Below, piece after piece: positions 1 through 8,444 of a DNA stretch of 64,000 nt. The translations under genes were made by a program, and so were the position numbers. The DNA is taken from assembly GCA_038133845.1 (NCBI GenBank), contig JAYPUA010000004.1, positions 1 to 64,000 of the forward strand. Reading direction: 5' to 3'. Origin of the DNA: JAYPUA01 sp038133845. GTDB taxonomy: Bacteria > SAR324 > NAC60-12. The notes below the pieces were generated by a model. The model was not told the DNA's origin, ran no database searches, and worked only from the letters and a program-made list of their open reading frames with translations. Each line of letters starts with the position of its first letter. Position 1 is the first letter of the stretch.

Positions 1-91
1 ATTGAAAAATTTGAAAAAAAATATTCCGGAATTGAATGTGAAATAAAAAATTATAATTATGAGGAGGAATAATTTGTCTGGTCATCCCGGA

Positions 92-177
92 TTTAGGAGG
101 TGCCTGAAGCGAGTGCAGGAGACTCCATAAATTTTTGCGGCACCCTAAAATCTCTATCCCCGCCGCAAGCAGCGGGG
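92..177. repeat. Inverted-repeat / REP-like intergenic element
   Basis: Two nested structures are visible in this AT-rich leader. An imperfect inverted repeat pairs 92-104 with 139-150 (TTTAGG and GGTGCC arms). A perfect 6-bp GC hairpin follows at 158-177, with CCCCGC and GCGGGG arms around an 8-nt loop. GC hairpins of this type are typical of short REP-like extragenic elements and often lie beside insertion-sequence debris, as here. No reading frame is convincing in 1-227. Function and family are unproven. Confidence 0.35.
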
Positions 178-227
178 TATTACGGGATTTTACCCGGTCG
201 ACTGGATCAAAGGATGAATGGTTTTCT

Positions 228-479
228 GTAACTGTTCAGCACCCCCTTGAGGGTGGATTCAAGAAATGGGCTGATCTGCCGGTAAGCGACTCATGGAACA
301 ACTGCCGAACCTGAGCGGTCTCTCCCACGAGGAGAAGGACGCGATCATCCATTTACTGTTCGACACGGTCCTGGCCCTTCGCCAGCCCAGCGAGCGTCCT
401 CCAGGTGTTTGAAACCCTCTTCCTCGGAAAAGAGCTCCCCCTTGAACTCGCCGCCTGAGTCCCCCTGCTGAACAGTTAC
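228..479. mobile_element. Internally deleted IS66-like element (MITE-like remnant)
   Basis: A 252-bp segment is bounded by a perfect 14-bp inverted repeat, GTAACTGTTCAGCA at 228-241 and its complement at 466-479. IS66-family ends characteristically begin with GTAA. Between the ends lie a short frame that reads like the start of an IS66 transposase (293-412) and a frame ending in TGA at 456-458, so most of the transposase appears to be deleted. The 8-bp flanks (220-227 and 480-487) do not match, so no target-site duplication remains. The right end stops 8 bp before a FNR-type box of the nosZ promoter. Confidence 0.5.
293..412 (+). pseudogene. IS66-type transposase N-terminal fragment
   Basis: This 39-residue frame begins MEQLPNLSGLSHEEKDAIIH. 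It resembles the N-terminus of IS66 TnpC proteins, which commonly start with a short leucine/proline-rich stretch and an EE(K/L) helix. It stops after about 40 residues, whereas the family is around 500 residues long. It lies inside the inverted repeats at 228-241 and 466-479, so it is best read as the start of a transposase whose body has been lost. It is too short to be active. Confidence 0.4.
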
Positions 480-487
480 CCCCAAAC

Positions 488-529
488 TTGACGCCCGTCA
501 ATTCTTTCTCTTCCTGAAAGCCCTATACT
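488..529 (+). promoter_or_regulatory. Class II FNR/DNR-type promoter of nosZ
   Basis: The 14-bp perfect dyad TTGACGCCCGTCAA at 488-501 fits TTGA-N6-TCAA, the FNR/DNR/NnrR half-site arrangement. A TATACT -10 hexamer lies at 524-529, which places the start site near 536. The dyad centre (494.5) is then about 41.5 bp upstream, the canonical class II activator position. The nosZ start is about 140 nt further on. A Crp/Fnr-type regulator gene sits at the far end of the same island (13600-14307) and is the obvious candidate to bind here; that link is inferred. Confidence 0.7.
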
Positions 530-675
530 CCTCCTCAAGATCCCGCTTCCTTCGTCTGGAGGCATGAGAACGCAAATCCGGCAAGGCACCGTTGAATCTG
601 TCGATCAGAGCCGGGGTCGAAGTGGATCTGGGGGTTCTTCTTGCCAACAAATGAAACACTTACATGAGGTTTTGT

Positions 676-2613
676 ATGAGAAATGTGCTGAGAACAAGCA
701 TACAGGCGTTCGTTGCACTCGGAGTAGGTCTGGCGCTTGCGGTCCCCGCTCAGGCCCAAAGTCTACAAGAGGTGATGAAGGAGCGCGGGTTGAGTGAAAA
801 GGACATGCTGGCGGCGGCCAAGACGTACCACCCTTCGGGGAAGCATGACGAGTATGTGGTGTTTTCGTCCGGAGGGCAGTCGGGGCAGGTGATCGTGTAC
901 GGGGTGCCATCGATGCGCATTCTCAAGTACATCGCCGTCTTCACGCCGGAACCCTGGCAGGGCTACGGCTATGGTGAGGAGGAGAGCGGTCGGATCTTGT
1001 ATGAGGAGGGCAAGATCAATGGCCGTGAGATCCGCTGGGGAGATACACACCATCCGGCCCTTTCCGAGACTCAGGGGGACTACGACGGAGAGTATCTGTT
1101 CATCAACGACAAGGCCAACCCACGCATTGCAGTGATTGACCTCAAGACTTTTGAGACCAAGCAGATTGTGGCCAATCCGCTGTTCAAGTCCGAGCACGGA
1201 GGGACCTTTGTCACTCCAAACACCGAATATGTGATTGAAGCGGCGCAGTACCCGGCTCCCTTCCACAACCGTTATGCCCCAATGGACGCCTATGAGAAAG
1301 AGTTCCGGGGAGGCGTGACCTACTGGAAGTTCGACCGAGAGCAGGGCCGTATCGATCCGGAGCGTTCGTTCACGGTGGAGATGCCGCCGTACCTGCAGGA
1401 CATTTCCGATGCGGGCAAGGGGCCCAGCTTTGGCTGGTCGTTCACCAACTCGATCAACACGGAGTTGTACATCGGCGGCTACGGCAAGGGAAACACCAAG
1501 TGGTCGGACCGCTTGGCCAACGAGGCCGGGATGTCGGCAAAGGACACCGATTACATGCACATTGTCAATTGGCAGGCGGCAGAACAACTGTTTCAAAGCG
1601 GCACGTTTACCAAGGTCAACGGTCATGCGTTGATCTCCATCAAGGACATGGTCGCGGCAAACGCGCTCTTCCTGCTTCCGGAACCGAAGAGCCCACACGG
1701 TGCAGACGTTACCCCGGACGGCAAATACATCATCGTCTCCGGAAAGCTGGACACGCACACCACGGTGTATGATTTTGCCAAGCTGATGGCGTTGGTGAAG
1801 AACCAGGAATACGCTGCCAAGGACCCGTGGGGGATTCCAATTCTGGACATGAAGAAGGCCATGCACACACAGGTTCAGGTTGGCTTGGGGCCGCTGCACA
1901 CGCAGTTTGATTCGGTGCCCGGAGTGGCCTACACCTCGCTCTATGTCGACTCGATGGTGGTGCGTTGGAACTATATGGAAGGCAAGGTGCTGGACAAGAC
2001 GCCCATCAACTACAACATCGGCCACCTGCTCACGGCAGAAGGCGATACGGTCAGTCCAGATGGCAAGTACCTGATCGCACTCAACAAGCTGGCCATCGAT
2101 CGCTTCACTCCTGTCGGACCGCTGCATCCGCAAAACCATCAACTCATCGACATCACCGCGGGCAGGCCCATGCAACTGCTTTACGACATGCCCCTGCCGC
2201 TGGGTGAGCCGCACTATGCGCAGATGATCAAGGCCGACAAGATGAAGCCCGTAGTACGCTTCAAGAAGAAGAGTTTTGAGCACTACGTGAAATCCGGGCA
2301 AGAGCGCATTGAGCGCGACGGCAACAAGGTGACGATCCACTCCACGGCAATCCGCAGTCACTTCAGCCCGGAAATTCTGGAACTCAAGGTGGGAGACGAG
2401 GTGACCTGGCACATCACGAACGTGGAGCGCGCCCAGGACCAGGTCCATGGTTTTGCAATCGATGTGTACAACGTTCACGGAAGCCTGGAGCCGGGAGAGA
2501 CAGCAACCTTCCACTTCACCGCAGATCAGGAGGGGGTGTTCCCGTTCTACTGCACCGAGTTCTGCTCGGCGCTGCACTTGGAGATGACGGGCTACCTGCT
2601 GGTCAAGCCCTGA
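676..2613 (+). CDS. nosZ: Nitrous-oxide reductase, clade II (Sec-exported)
   Basis: This is the periplasmic multicopper enzyme that reduces N2O to N2 at the CuZ cluster, with electrons entering at CuA. The 645-residue product has a Sec signal peptide ending near AQA and lacks the twin-arginine motif of clade I enzymes. A DTHH motif (about 123-126) belongs to the CuZ ligand set. The C-terminal cupredoxin domain carries the CuA motif C-x3-C-x3-H-x2-M at about 626-637. I chose the ATG at 676 because TGAGG lies 6 nt upstream; an in-frame ATG at 664 is possible. It is the first gene of the nos cluster, downstream of a FNR-type promoter, and a hairpin follows it. Confidence 0.97.
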   Translation: MRNVLRTSIQAFVALGVGLALAVPAQAQSLQEVMKERGLSEKDMLAAAKTYHPSGKHDEYVVFSSGGQSGQVIVYGVPSMRILKYIAVFTPEPWQGYGYGEEESGRILYEEGKINGREIRWGDTHHPALSETQGDYDGEYLFINDKANPRIAVIDLKTFETKQIVANPLFKSEHGGTFVTPNTEYVIEAAQYPAPFHNRYAPMDAYEKEFRGGVTYWKFDREQGRIDPERSFTVEMPPYLQDISDAGKGPSFGWSFTNSINTELYIGGYGKGNTKWSDRLANEAGMSAKDTDYMHIVNWQAAEQLFQSGTFTKVNGHALISIKDMVAANALFLLPEPKSPHGADVTPDGKYIIVSGKLDTHTTVYDFAKLMALVKNQEYAAKDPWGIPILDMKKAMHTQVQVGLGPLHTQFDSVPGVAYTSLYVDSMVVRWNYMEGKVLDKTPINYNIGHLLTAEGDTVSPDGKYLIALNKLAIDRFTPVGPLHPQNHQLIDITAGRPMQLLYDMPLPLGEPHYAQMIKADKMKPVVRFKKKSFEHYVKSGQERIERDGNKVTIHSTAIRSHFSPEILELKVGDEVTWHITNVERAQDQVHGFAIDVYNVHGSLEPGETATFHFTADQEGVFPFYCTEFCSALHLEMTGYLLVKP

Positions 2614-2632
2614 GTGTTTTTTCCACATGATC

Positions 2633-2653
2633 GTCCGGACGTGATGTCCGGAC
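2633..2653 (+). other. Intercistronic hairpin after nosZ
   Basis: Two copies of the self-complementary octamer GTCCGGAC flank the 5-nt loop GTGAT, giving a perfect 8-bp hairpin 20 nt after the nosZ stop. No T-run follows directly. It could protect the nosZ transcript end or attenuate read-through so that nosZ is made in excess of the accessory genes. Its role is inferred from position and structure. Confidence 0.5.
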
Positions 2654-2691
2654 AAGTTCTCAAGATGCTTTTTGAAAACTGAAGAGGAACC

Positions 2692-3198
2692 ATGCGTGTG
2701 AAATTCTATGCCCTGGCAGTGCTCTCCGTGCTGCTGTTCAGCGTCGCCTCCTTGGCTTGGGCAGATGGCAAGGCCAGCTACGAGGAGAAGCTCAAGGTGA
2801 ACGATGAGACCATAGGTGTGATTGCCGGCGTGATCAACTACATCTGTCCCAAACTCGTCGAGGCCTCGGTGGGGATCTGCAACCCGCAAGACCCTGTGGC
2901 GACTGCGGTCGGGATCCAGCAGCAAATGGGAGACGTGGACGTGATTGATGAGTTGGACGATGACGAACTGGAGGCGCACCTGAAGTCGCAGAAGGTGCTG
3001 CATACCGCTGCGGCCATGCAGTTCTACGACGCGGTGGAGCAGTTCAAGATGCACTACCCCTACCGCAACAAGGCAAAGGAGCTTGCTGCTGCCGGCAAGT
3101 GGGATGACGCATTTCTCAACGAGGAGATGGCTTGGCAGTATCTGGTGAAAACCGCCAGCCGCGGCATTTTTGCCAAGAAGATGGTTGATGGCGAGTAA
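2692..3198 (+). CDS. Exported protein of unknown function in the nos cluster
   Basis: The gene encodes 168 residues that I do not recognise. An N-terminal signal peptide of about 24 residues ends at a likely AWA-DG cleavage site, so the product should be periplasmic. Two cysteines flank the segment PKLVEASVGI at about residues 52-63 and could form a disulphide or bind metal. The rest is helical and acidic, with no c-haem motif. GAGGAA lies just upstream of the ATG. Its position between nosZ and the two cytochrome genes suggests a role in NosZ maturation or electron delivery, but no family supports this. Confidence 0.8.
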   Translation: MRVKFYALAVLSVLLFSVASLAWADGKASYEEKLKVNDETIGVIAGVINYICPKLVEASVGICNPQDPVATAVGIQQQMGDVDVIDELDDDELEAHLKSQKVLHTAAAMQFYDAVEQFKMHYPYRNKAKELAAAGKWDDAFLNEEMAWQYLVKTASRGIFAKKMVDGE

Positions 3199-3215
3199 GT
3201 GTTCTTGAAGCAACC

Positions 3216-3235
3216 CGGGCCGGTTCGCCGGCCTG
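3216..3235 (+). terminator. UUCG-capped hairpin, possible attenuator
   Basis: GGCCGG and CCGGCC form a 6-bp stem around the stable TTCG tetraloop (3218-3233), extended by a G-T and a C-G pair. It is followed by GTTTCC rather than a full T-run. It lies between the unknown exported gene and the first cytochrome gene, so it could attenuate or stabilise the transcript rather than terminate it. Confidence 0.4.
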
Positions 3236-3250
3236 TTTCCGGATGACCAA

Positions 3251-3670
3251 ATGAACTACTGCAAAATCTTATTCTGCACCACGCTCTGGGCCGGAGTCCT
3301 GTGGACTGGCGCCACCTCGCAGGCGGCTTCCCCTGAGGTGCTTCAGCGTGGTGAGGCAATGTACAAAACGCTGACCTGCTTTGCCTGCCATGGGGAAGCC
3401 GGCCACGGAATGATACGCACCAAGGACCGCAAGAAGGCGGATGGCTCGTTCGCGTATCGCAAGGGAGACCCCATGCCCGGATTTGAAGCGTATCCGATTC
3501 TGGCAGGGCAGCCTGCAAAGTACCTCTACACCCAGATGATGGATATCTTTGAGGGGCGACGCGCCAACGGCCTGTCGGCAGCCATGCTGGGCATCAAGCT
3601 GATGGTGGACACCACGGCACAGCCCGGAGACCTGGAGGCCATCGCCGAATACCTCTCACAGGTGCGCTGA
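3251..3670 (+). CDS. nosC1: Monohaem cytochrome c, NosC1-like
   Basis: The 139-residue protein has a signal peptide (cleavage near SQA-AS) and one CFACH haem-binding motif at about residues 43-47. Conserved MPGF and YLYTQM segments further on resemble class I cytochromes c, with a possible methionine axial ligand. In clade II nos clusters such as that of Wolinella succinogenes, periplasmic cytochromes NosC1 and NosC2 are proposed to link the quinol-side NosG/NosH module to NosZ. Its stop overlaps the next frame, and the diheme cytochrome follows. The cytochrome assignment is firm; the symbol rests on context. Confidence 0.85.
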   Translation: MNYCKILFCTTLWAGVLWTGATSQAASPEVLQRGEAMYKTLTCFACHGEAGHGMIRTKDRKKADGSFAYRKGDPMPGFEAYPILAGQPAKYLYTQMMDIFEGRRANGLSAAMLGIKLMVDTTAQPGDLEAIAEYLSQVR

Positions 3671-3705
3671 TGCTGCCTGCTCCACTCTTTCACAGGGATA
3701 CGATC

Positions 3706-4446
3706 ATGAACAACAGAAAATGGGCCGTTACACTGCTGGCGGTGTTCCTTCTCGCCTGTGTTTGGGCAGGAAATCCGACCTCAACCGCTCAGTTTGGAGG
3801 CAAGTGGGGGACTACGGAAGAGGAGGCACTAGCCGCCTTGAACCTTGAAGGAAACGTGGAAGACGGCGCGATCATTTACGAGGAGGTCTGTCAGGCTTGC
3901 CATCAGCCTGGGGGAAACGGAGATCCTGCTGGAAACTTTCCTCAGCTGGCAGGGCAACACTCTACAGTGATCATTAAGCAAATGGCCGACATTCGAGTAG
4001 GAAACCGAGACAACCCCACGATGTATCCGTTTGCCAACGTCGAGGCGTTGAGGGCAGCAACCGAGGACATCTTTGAGGAACCCAAGAGCGGCCCGCAGAC
4101 GCTCGCAGACGTCGCGGCCTACATCCAGACGCTGCCGATGGCAAGCGCGGTCAAGGGCGCAGGGGAGGACCTTGAGTACGGCGCACAGGTGTACGCAGAG
4201 AACTGTGTGCGCTGCCATGGCAATCATGGGGAAGGCAGCTTCAAAAACTACTACCCGGTAATTGCCGGACAAAACTACCACTACCTAGTCCGCCAGTTTC
4301 GCTGGATCAAAGAGGGCAAGCGCCGCAACGCCAACCCGGAAATGGTGGAGCAAATTGCACGCTTCAACGAACGCGAAATTCTGGCAGTGATGGACTGGGC
4401 CTCACGGCAGGAGATGAGGGAAGGCGACTGGGACCAAAGCAAGTAG
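3706..4446 (+). CDS. nosC2: Dihaem cytochrome c, NosC2-like
   Basis: The product (246 residues from the ATG at 3706) carries two haem-c motifs, CQACH in the first half and CVRCH in the second, each in its own cytochrome c domain. I chose 3706 because AGGGA lies 7 nt upstream and the frame then starts with a signal sequence; an in-frame ATG at 3670 would add 12 residues and spoil it. The signal ends in LLAC, so lipid anchoring at Cys18 is possible. With the preceding monohaem cytochrome it forms the likely periplasmic electron path to NosZ. Confidence 0.87.
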   Translation: MNNRKWAVTLLAVFLLACVWAGNPTSTAQFGGKWGTTEEEALAALNLEGNVEDGAIIYEEVCQACHQPGGNGDPAGNFPQLAGQHSTVIIKQMADIRVGNRDNPTMYPFANVEALRAATEDIFEEPKSGPQTLADVAAYIQTLPMASAVKGAGEDLEYGAQVYAENCVRCHGNHGEGSFKNYYPVIAGQNYHYLVRQFRWIKEGKRRNANPEMVEQIARFNEREILAVMDWASRQEMREGDWDQSK

Positions 4447-4520
4447 ACCGACTGCCGAACCTGTTCCGGCGCCCCAGCCTTGTGCTACCGCCGATGTGAC
4501 ACCCGTTGAGATGAAATACG

Positions 4521-5336
4521 ATGACTGCTGCAAAACGTTTGCGCCTGAGCCAGGTCCTGACCGTGATCGGGCTGTTGCTGTTGGGGTTTTCTTACTTGGG
4601 CGGAGACCTGTTCATCTACCACGATCCGGTTACCGGAGAGGTTGAGTTTGATGAAGAAAATCTTTCGTTTCAGCCCTTTAAATTCTTGATGGACCTAGAG
4701 CAGGCGGAGGAGGTGGACACCCCACCAGAGCTGGTGTCACACCTGGGCGAACAGCGCTACGCCTACTTCCCTGAAGGCTGGTGGGCCTTGCTGATCGGCT
4801 ACAAGACCTTGCCCGTTTGGCGGGTTTCTCTGGAGGCTCCACAGTATCCTAAAGCCTCTTATCCGGAAGGCATCCCGGTCTTCTTTACGCTGACAGACTT
4901 CCGGGGCAAGGTGGTAGAGATGAACGTGATCAACCATTACATAGGTATGGACCCCATGGAGTTGGGGGCCTTTACCGTGCGCAAACTGGTGCCTTTTGTC
5001 TACCTGCTGTTCCTGATCATGCTCCTAGGCATGGTTTGGTACTCCGGACCTGGTTGGTGGATGCTGGGGATCATCCCAGCCCTGATGCCTTGGTACTACC
5101 TAGGCTTCTACAGCTATTGGCTGTATTGGTTTGGGCACAACCTGCACCCTTACGGTGCATTTGAGGTCAAGCCGTTCATGCCCACGGTACTTGGAGACGG
5201 AAAGGTGGCCCAGTTCACGACACACTCCTATCCGCATGTAGGATTCTATGTGTTGCTGGCGGTGTTTGTGCTGCTGTTGCTGGCGGTGCTGGTCAAGCGC
5301 CGTGCGCTACGGGAGTTGCAGGCAGACGCGGTCTGA
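4521..5336 (+). CDS. nosB: NosB-like integral membrane protein
   Basis: The 271-residue protein has an N-terminal transmembrane helix, a periplasmic-type domain of about 120 residues, then four hydrophobic helices with many Trp and Tyr (WYSGPGWWMLGIIPALMPWY). In clade II nos clusters a membrane protein called NosB lies between nosZ and nosD; this one is directly upstream of nosD and has that general layout. The biochemical role of NosB is not established; involvement in electron transfer or maturation is assumed from conservation. The family call rests on position and topology rather than on a diagnostic motif. Confidence 0.65.
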   Translation: MTAAKRLRLSQVLTVIGLLLLGFSYLGGDLFIYHDPVTGEVEFDEENLSFQPFKFLMDLEQAEEVDTPPELVSHLGEQRYAYFPEGWWALLIGYKTLPVWRVSLEAPQYPKASYPEGIPVFFTLTDFRGKVVEMNVINHYIGMDPMELGAFTVRKLVPFVYLLFLIMLLGMVWYSGPGWWMLGIIPALMPWYYLGFYSYWLYWFGHNLHPYGAFEVKPFMPTVLGDGKVAQFTTHSYPHVGFYVLLAVFVLLLLAVLVKRRALRELQADAV

Positions 5337-5347
5337 AGCGGAGGAAT

Positions 5348-6673
5348 ATGGAAGCTGTACGCCTTGCGATGCTCCAGATGGTAGGGCTGCTGATTATGTG
5401 GCCACTTTGTGCAGGGGCCTCTCCTGCAGCGTCCTTGCAGGCACGCCTTGATGCTGCTCCTCCTGGAAGCACGATTTCGCTTTCCTCAGGTACTTGGTCC
5501 GGCCCTGTCGTCATCCGAAAACCTGTGGTGCTGGAAGGCCATGGCCGGGCGGTGATTGATGGCGGTGGCTGGGGCTCCGTCATCACGTTGGCTGCAGATG
5601 GGATCACCTTGCGAGGGCTGATCATCCAAAACTCCGGTGACAGCCATGATCAGATCGATGCTGCGATTGCGGTTCGCTCTTCCAGGAATCGGATCGTCGG
5701 CAACCGCATCCGGGAGACACTTTTTGGCATCGATCTTCGAGAGGCCCACGAGAACCAGATTTTGGACAATGATATCGCTTCCAAAGATGTAGAGCTGGGC
5801 CTGCGTGGTGATGGCGTTCGGGCTTGGGCAAGTAACCGGAACGTTTTTCGAGGCAACCGTATTCACGACTCTCGAGACATGATCATCTGGTACTCCGACG
5901 GCAACCTGATCGAGAACAATCAGGGCTGGAATAACCGGTACTCCCTGCATTTCATGTATGCCGGATCCAACCATGTACGCCGCAACCGCTACTGGAACAG
6001 CGCGGTTGGGATCTTCCTGATGTACAGCCACGATGCCACGCTGGAGGAGAACGACATCCGCCATGCTCCAGGGGCTACTGGCATGGGTATCGGTATGAAA
6101 GAGGTCGACAACCTGCGGTTGTTGAACAACAGGATTCTGCACTGCACCACTGGCCTCTACCTTGATCAATCTCCCCACGATCCCTATGCGTTCAACCTGT
6201 TGTTGGGCAACACGGTAGCCTACAGCTCCCAAGGAGTCGTGTTGCACAGCACCTTGCGTCACAACATCTTCAAGGGAAACGTCTTCCGGGACAACCTGGA
6301 GCCACTGACGGTTCATGCTAACGGTACCGCGGAGCACAACCTCTGGTCGGGCAATTACTGGGACGACTATGAAGGCTTTGACCGGGATCGTAATGGTTAC
6401 GGGGACACGGCCTATGTCAACCGGACCTTTTCGGGCAGGCTGTGGATGGATGACGCATGGCTCCAACTGTTTTACGGAACCCCGGTGCTGACAGTGCTGG
6501 ATGTACTGGCCCGGCTTGCTCCAATTGTGGAGCCGCGAGTGATGCTCACAGATCAGACGCCGCTCTTTGAGGCTGACTCAACCTTACGCCTCTCTCCGCA
6601 AAACCTCCACTTTCGCATTCCGAATGAAGAGGAAATTGAAGAAGAGTTGGAACTGCTGGAAACCGGAGGATAA
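5348..6673 (+). CDS. nosD: NosD periplasmic copper-centre maturation protein
   Basis: This is a 441-residue right-handed beta-helix protein with a signal peptide (cleavage near CAGA-SP). It contains the repeated N-x-(I/V)-x-x-N and G-(I/V)-x-L rungs of carbohydrate-binding/CASH domains (for example NRIVGNRIRE, NQILDNDIAS). NosD works with the NosFY ABC transporter to deliver what is needed for CuZ assembly in apo-NosZ. The MDDAWLQLFYGTPVL segment near the C-terminus is typical of NosD. The start lies 11 nt after nosB, and nosF and nosY follow with short spacing or overlap, so the genes are co-transcribed. Confidence 0.93.
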   Translation: MEAVRLAMLQMVGLLIMWPLCAGASPAASLQARLDAAPPGSTISLSSGTWSGPVVIRKPVVLEGHGRAVIDGGGWGSVITLAADGITLRGLIIQNSGDSHDQIDAAIAVRSSRNRIVGNRIRETLFGIDLREAHENQILDNDIASKDVELGLRGDGVRAWASNRNVFRGNRIHDSRDMIIWYSDGNLIENNQGWNNRYSLHFMYAGSNHVRRNRYWNSAVGIFLMYSHDATLEENDIRHAPGATGMGIGMKEVDNLRLLNNRILHCTTGLYLDQSPHDPYAFNLLLGNTVAYSSQGVVLHSTLRHNIFKGNVFRDNLEPLTVHANGTAEHNLWSGNYWDDYEGFDRDRNGYGDTAYVNRTFSGRLWMDDAWLQLFYGTPVLTVLDVLARLAPIVEPRVMLTDQTPLFEADSTLRLSPQNLHFRIPNEEEIEEELELLETGG

Positions 6674-6678
6674 CGCGA

Positions 6679-7563
6679 ATGAAAAATCACCCTGAACAGG
6701 AAGGATCGATGATCCAGGCCAACGGGCTGAGCAAGTGTTTTGGCACGCAGACCGTACTCAAACAACTCTCGATAGATCTCCCGGAAGGCCAGCGTGTGGC
6801 ACTGATTGGAGGCAACGGAGCAGGGAAGACCACCTTGATCCGTATCCTGCTGGGACAGTACGTCCCAGCAGGCGAGTTGACCGTATTTGGATCCAATCCG
6901 CGCCAAGATCGCATGAACGTGCTGAGGCACATCGGGTTTGTTCCCCAAAACCCGCCTCCGCTGCAGATGACCGTCAGGGAACTCACTAGGCTCTCCATGG
7001 CATTGGCTCCCTCCGGGACCTTCGAGGAGATCCGGCGTTGCACGCTGGTGCTCGGGTTGGATTGGGAGGCACATCAGCGCAAGCCGTTCTTCAAACTCTC
7101 CGGAGGCATGAAACAAAAATTGCTCATCGCGCTGACCCTCTCCCGCAAACCAAGGCTGCTGATCATGGACGAGCCCACCGCCAACTTGGACCCTGCCGGT
7201 CGATTGGCCTTCTTGGGAGAACTGGCCCGACTGCCGGAAACTACGGGAATGCTGCTCAGCAGCCACCGTGTGGATGAGTTGCTGGGTCTGATTGAGCGAG
7301 TGGTGGAACTCGACCAGGGGCAAATAACGCTGGATCAGCTTGTCCACGATCGGGCACTTGCCGGACGGTTGCTGGAGTGCCGCGTCGCCATGGTGGAAGA
7401 GTACGAGCCCTTGCGCCGGGTGTGCCGGGAGTGGTCGTTGTGCAATGGAGTCCTTCCCGGTGTGTTCAGCGGCGAAATTGCGGCGACAGACCGCATGCGT
7501 TTCCTCAGCGCTCTCACTCCCTACTCGCATCAAATCCGCCAACTCCATCTGGATCTGCCATGA
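6679..7563 (+). CDS. nosF: NosF, ATPase of the NosFY ABC transporter
   Basis: The 294-residue protein is an ABC ATPase with Walker A GGNGAGKT, signature LSGGMKQK and Walker B LLIMDEPTANLD. It energises the NosY permease for NosZ copper-site maturation with NosD. An internal ATG at 6709, preceded by AGGA, would remove ten residues that precede the canonical start of the ATPase fold (MIQANGLSK); both starts have acceptable ribosome sites. It overlaps nosY by ATGA, consistent with coupled translation. Confidence 0.93.
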   Translation: MKNHPEQEGSMIQANGLSKCFGTQTVLKQLSIDLPEGQRVALIGGNGAGKTTLIRILLGQYVPAGELTVFGSNPRQDRMNVLRHIGFVPQNPPPLQMTVRELTRLSMALAPSGTFEEIRRCTLVLGLDWEAHQRKPFFKLSGGMKQKLLIALTLSRKPRLLIMDEPTANLDPAGRLAFLGELARLPETTGMLLSSHRVDELLGLIERVVELDQGQITLDQLVHDRALAGRLLECRVAMVEEYEPLRRVCREWSLCNGVLPGVFSGEIAATDRMRFLSALTPYSHQIRQLHLDLP

Positions 7564-8444
7564 ATGCCTTGACCTCCAAGCCACTCACCTTTGCGTTGCG
7601 GTTGCCTCATTCTGGAGCATCTCCCTTGCAGGCCATGTTGCACAACGAGTTGCATGAGGCACTGCGCTCTCGCTGGTTTCTTGTATACACCGTGGTATTT
7701 GGGGGCGCAGTGCTGCTGTTGCTGGGGCTGGGCGTGACGGAGTCCCAAGTGCTGGGCTTTACGGGAATCAGTCGGGTCTTGATCACTTACTTGCAGCTTT
7801 GTGTTGCGGTTCTACCGATATTTTTGCTGGTGACGACCGTGCGTGCCATCGCCGGAGAGCGGGAGAGCGGGATACTTGAATACCTTCTGGCACTCCCGTT
7901 GACGCTGAGTTCCTGGTATTGGAGCAAACTGCTGGCCCGCTTTGTCGCTGTGCTGACCCCGGTTTTGGGGGCACTGCTACTGACCGTGGCCTGGGCGTCC
8001 CTCAACTCTATCAGCATCCCCTGGAATGCGGTCATTGGTATTCCCCCCTTGCTGGCGTCGCTTTCATGGTGCTTTTTAGGCCTTGGCATGTGGATCTCAT
8101 GCGTGATACGCCGCCAGGAGTGGGCCTTGGGGCTGGCCTTCCTAACATGGCTCCTGTTGCTGCTGTTTCTCGATGTGCTGCTGATCGCCTTGATGCTCAG
8201 GCACCAGGTGATGGAAGAGGTGATCGTGGCGTTGACGCTGCTGAATCCACTCCAGGCGTTTCGCACCGGAGTGCTGCTGCTGTTTGAACCGGATTTATCC
8301 GTACTGGGTCCAGCATCGTATGTGCTGCTTGACACCTTGGGGGCCGTCGGGCTGCAACTGTACGCAATCTTCTATCCGCTACTGTTGGGTTCCATTCTGG
8401 CCGTGCTGGGGCTGATCCTCTTTCGCAAAGGAGACTGGACATGA
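7560..8444 (+). CDS. nosY: NosY, membrane permease of the NosFY transporter
   Basis: The 294-residue protein has about six hydrophobic helices and the family motif AGERESGILEYLLALPL near the first cytoplasmic loop, typical of NosY/ABC-2 type permeases. The start codon overlaps the nosF stop (ATGA at 7560-7563) and the stop overlaps nosL in the same way. With NosF and NosD it forms the transport system for CuZ biogenesis. The frame stays open upstream of 7560, but there it is only antisense-free overlap with nosF. Confidence 0.92.
   Translation: MNALTSKPLTFALRLPHSGASPLQAMLHNELHEALRSRWFLVYTVVFGGAVLLLLGLGVTESQVLGFTGISRVLITYLQLCVAVLPIFLLVTTVRAIAGERESGILEYLLALPLTLSSWYWSKLLARFVAVLTPVLGALLLTVAWASLNSISIPWNAVIGIPPLLASLSWCFLGLGMWISCVIRRQEWALGLAFLTWLLLLLFLDVLLIALMLRHQVMEEVIVALTLLNPLQAFRTGVLLLFEPDLSVLGPASYVLLDTLGAVGLQLYAIFYPLLLGSILAVLGLILFRKGDWT

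Noticed and set aside
588..606. FNR-like sequence TTGAATCTGTCGATCAG near the nosZ leader
   Set aside because: The half-sites are 9 bp apart rather than 6 and the second is imperfect. The dyad at 488-501 fits the consensus and the promoter spacing.
564..797. A 77-codon frame starting in the nosZ leader
   Set aside because: Its GGAGG is only one base from the ATG and the frame runs into nosZ out of phase with low-complexity sequence.
763..3213. An open antisense frame of over 800 codons opposite nosZ
   Set aside because: The sense strand encodes an unmistakable NosZ and an exported protein with good starts. The antisense translation is His/Arg/Val-rich with no domain, as expected from GC-skewed codon positions.
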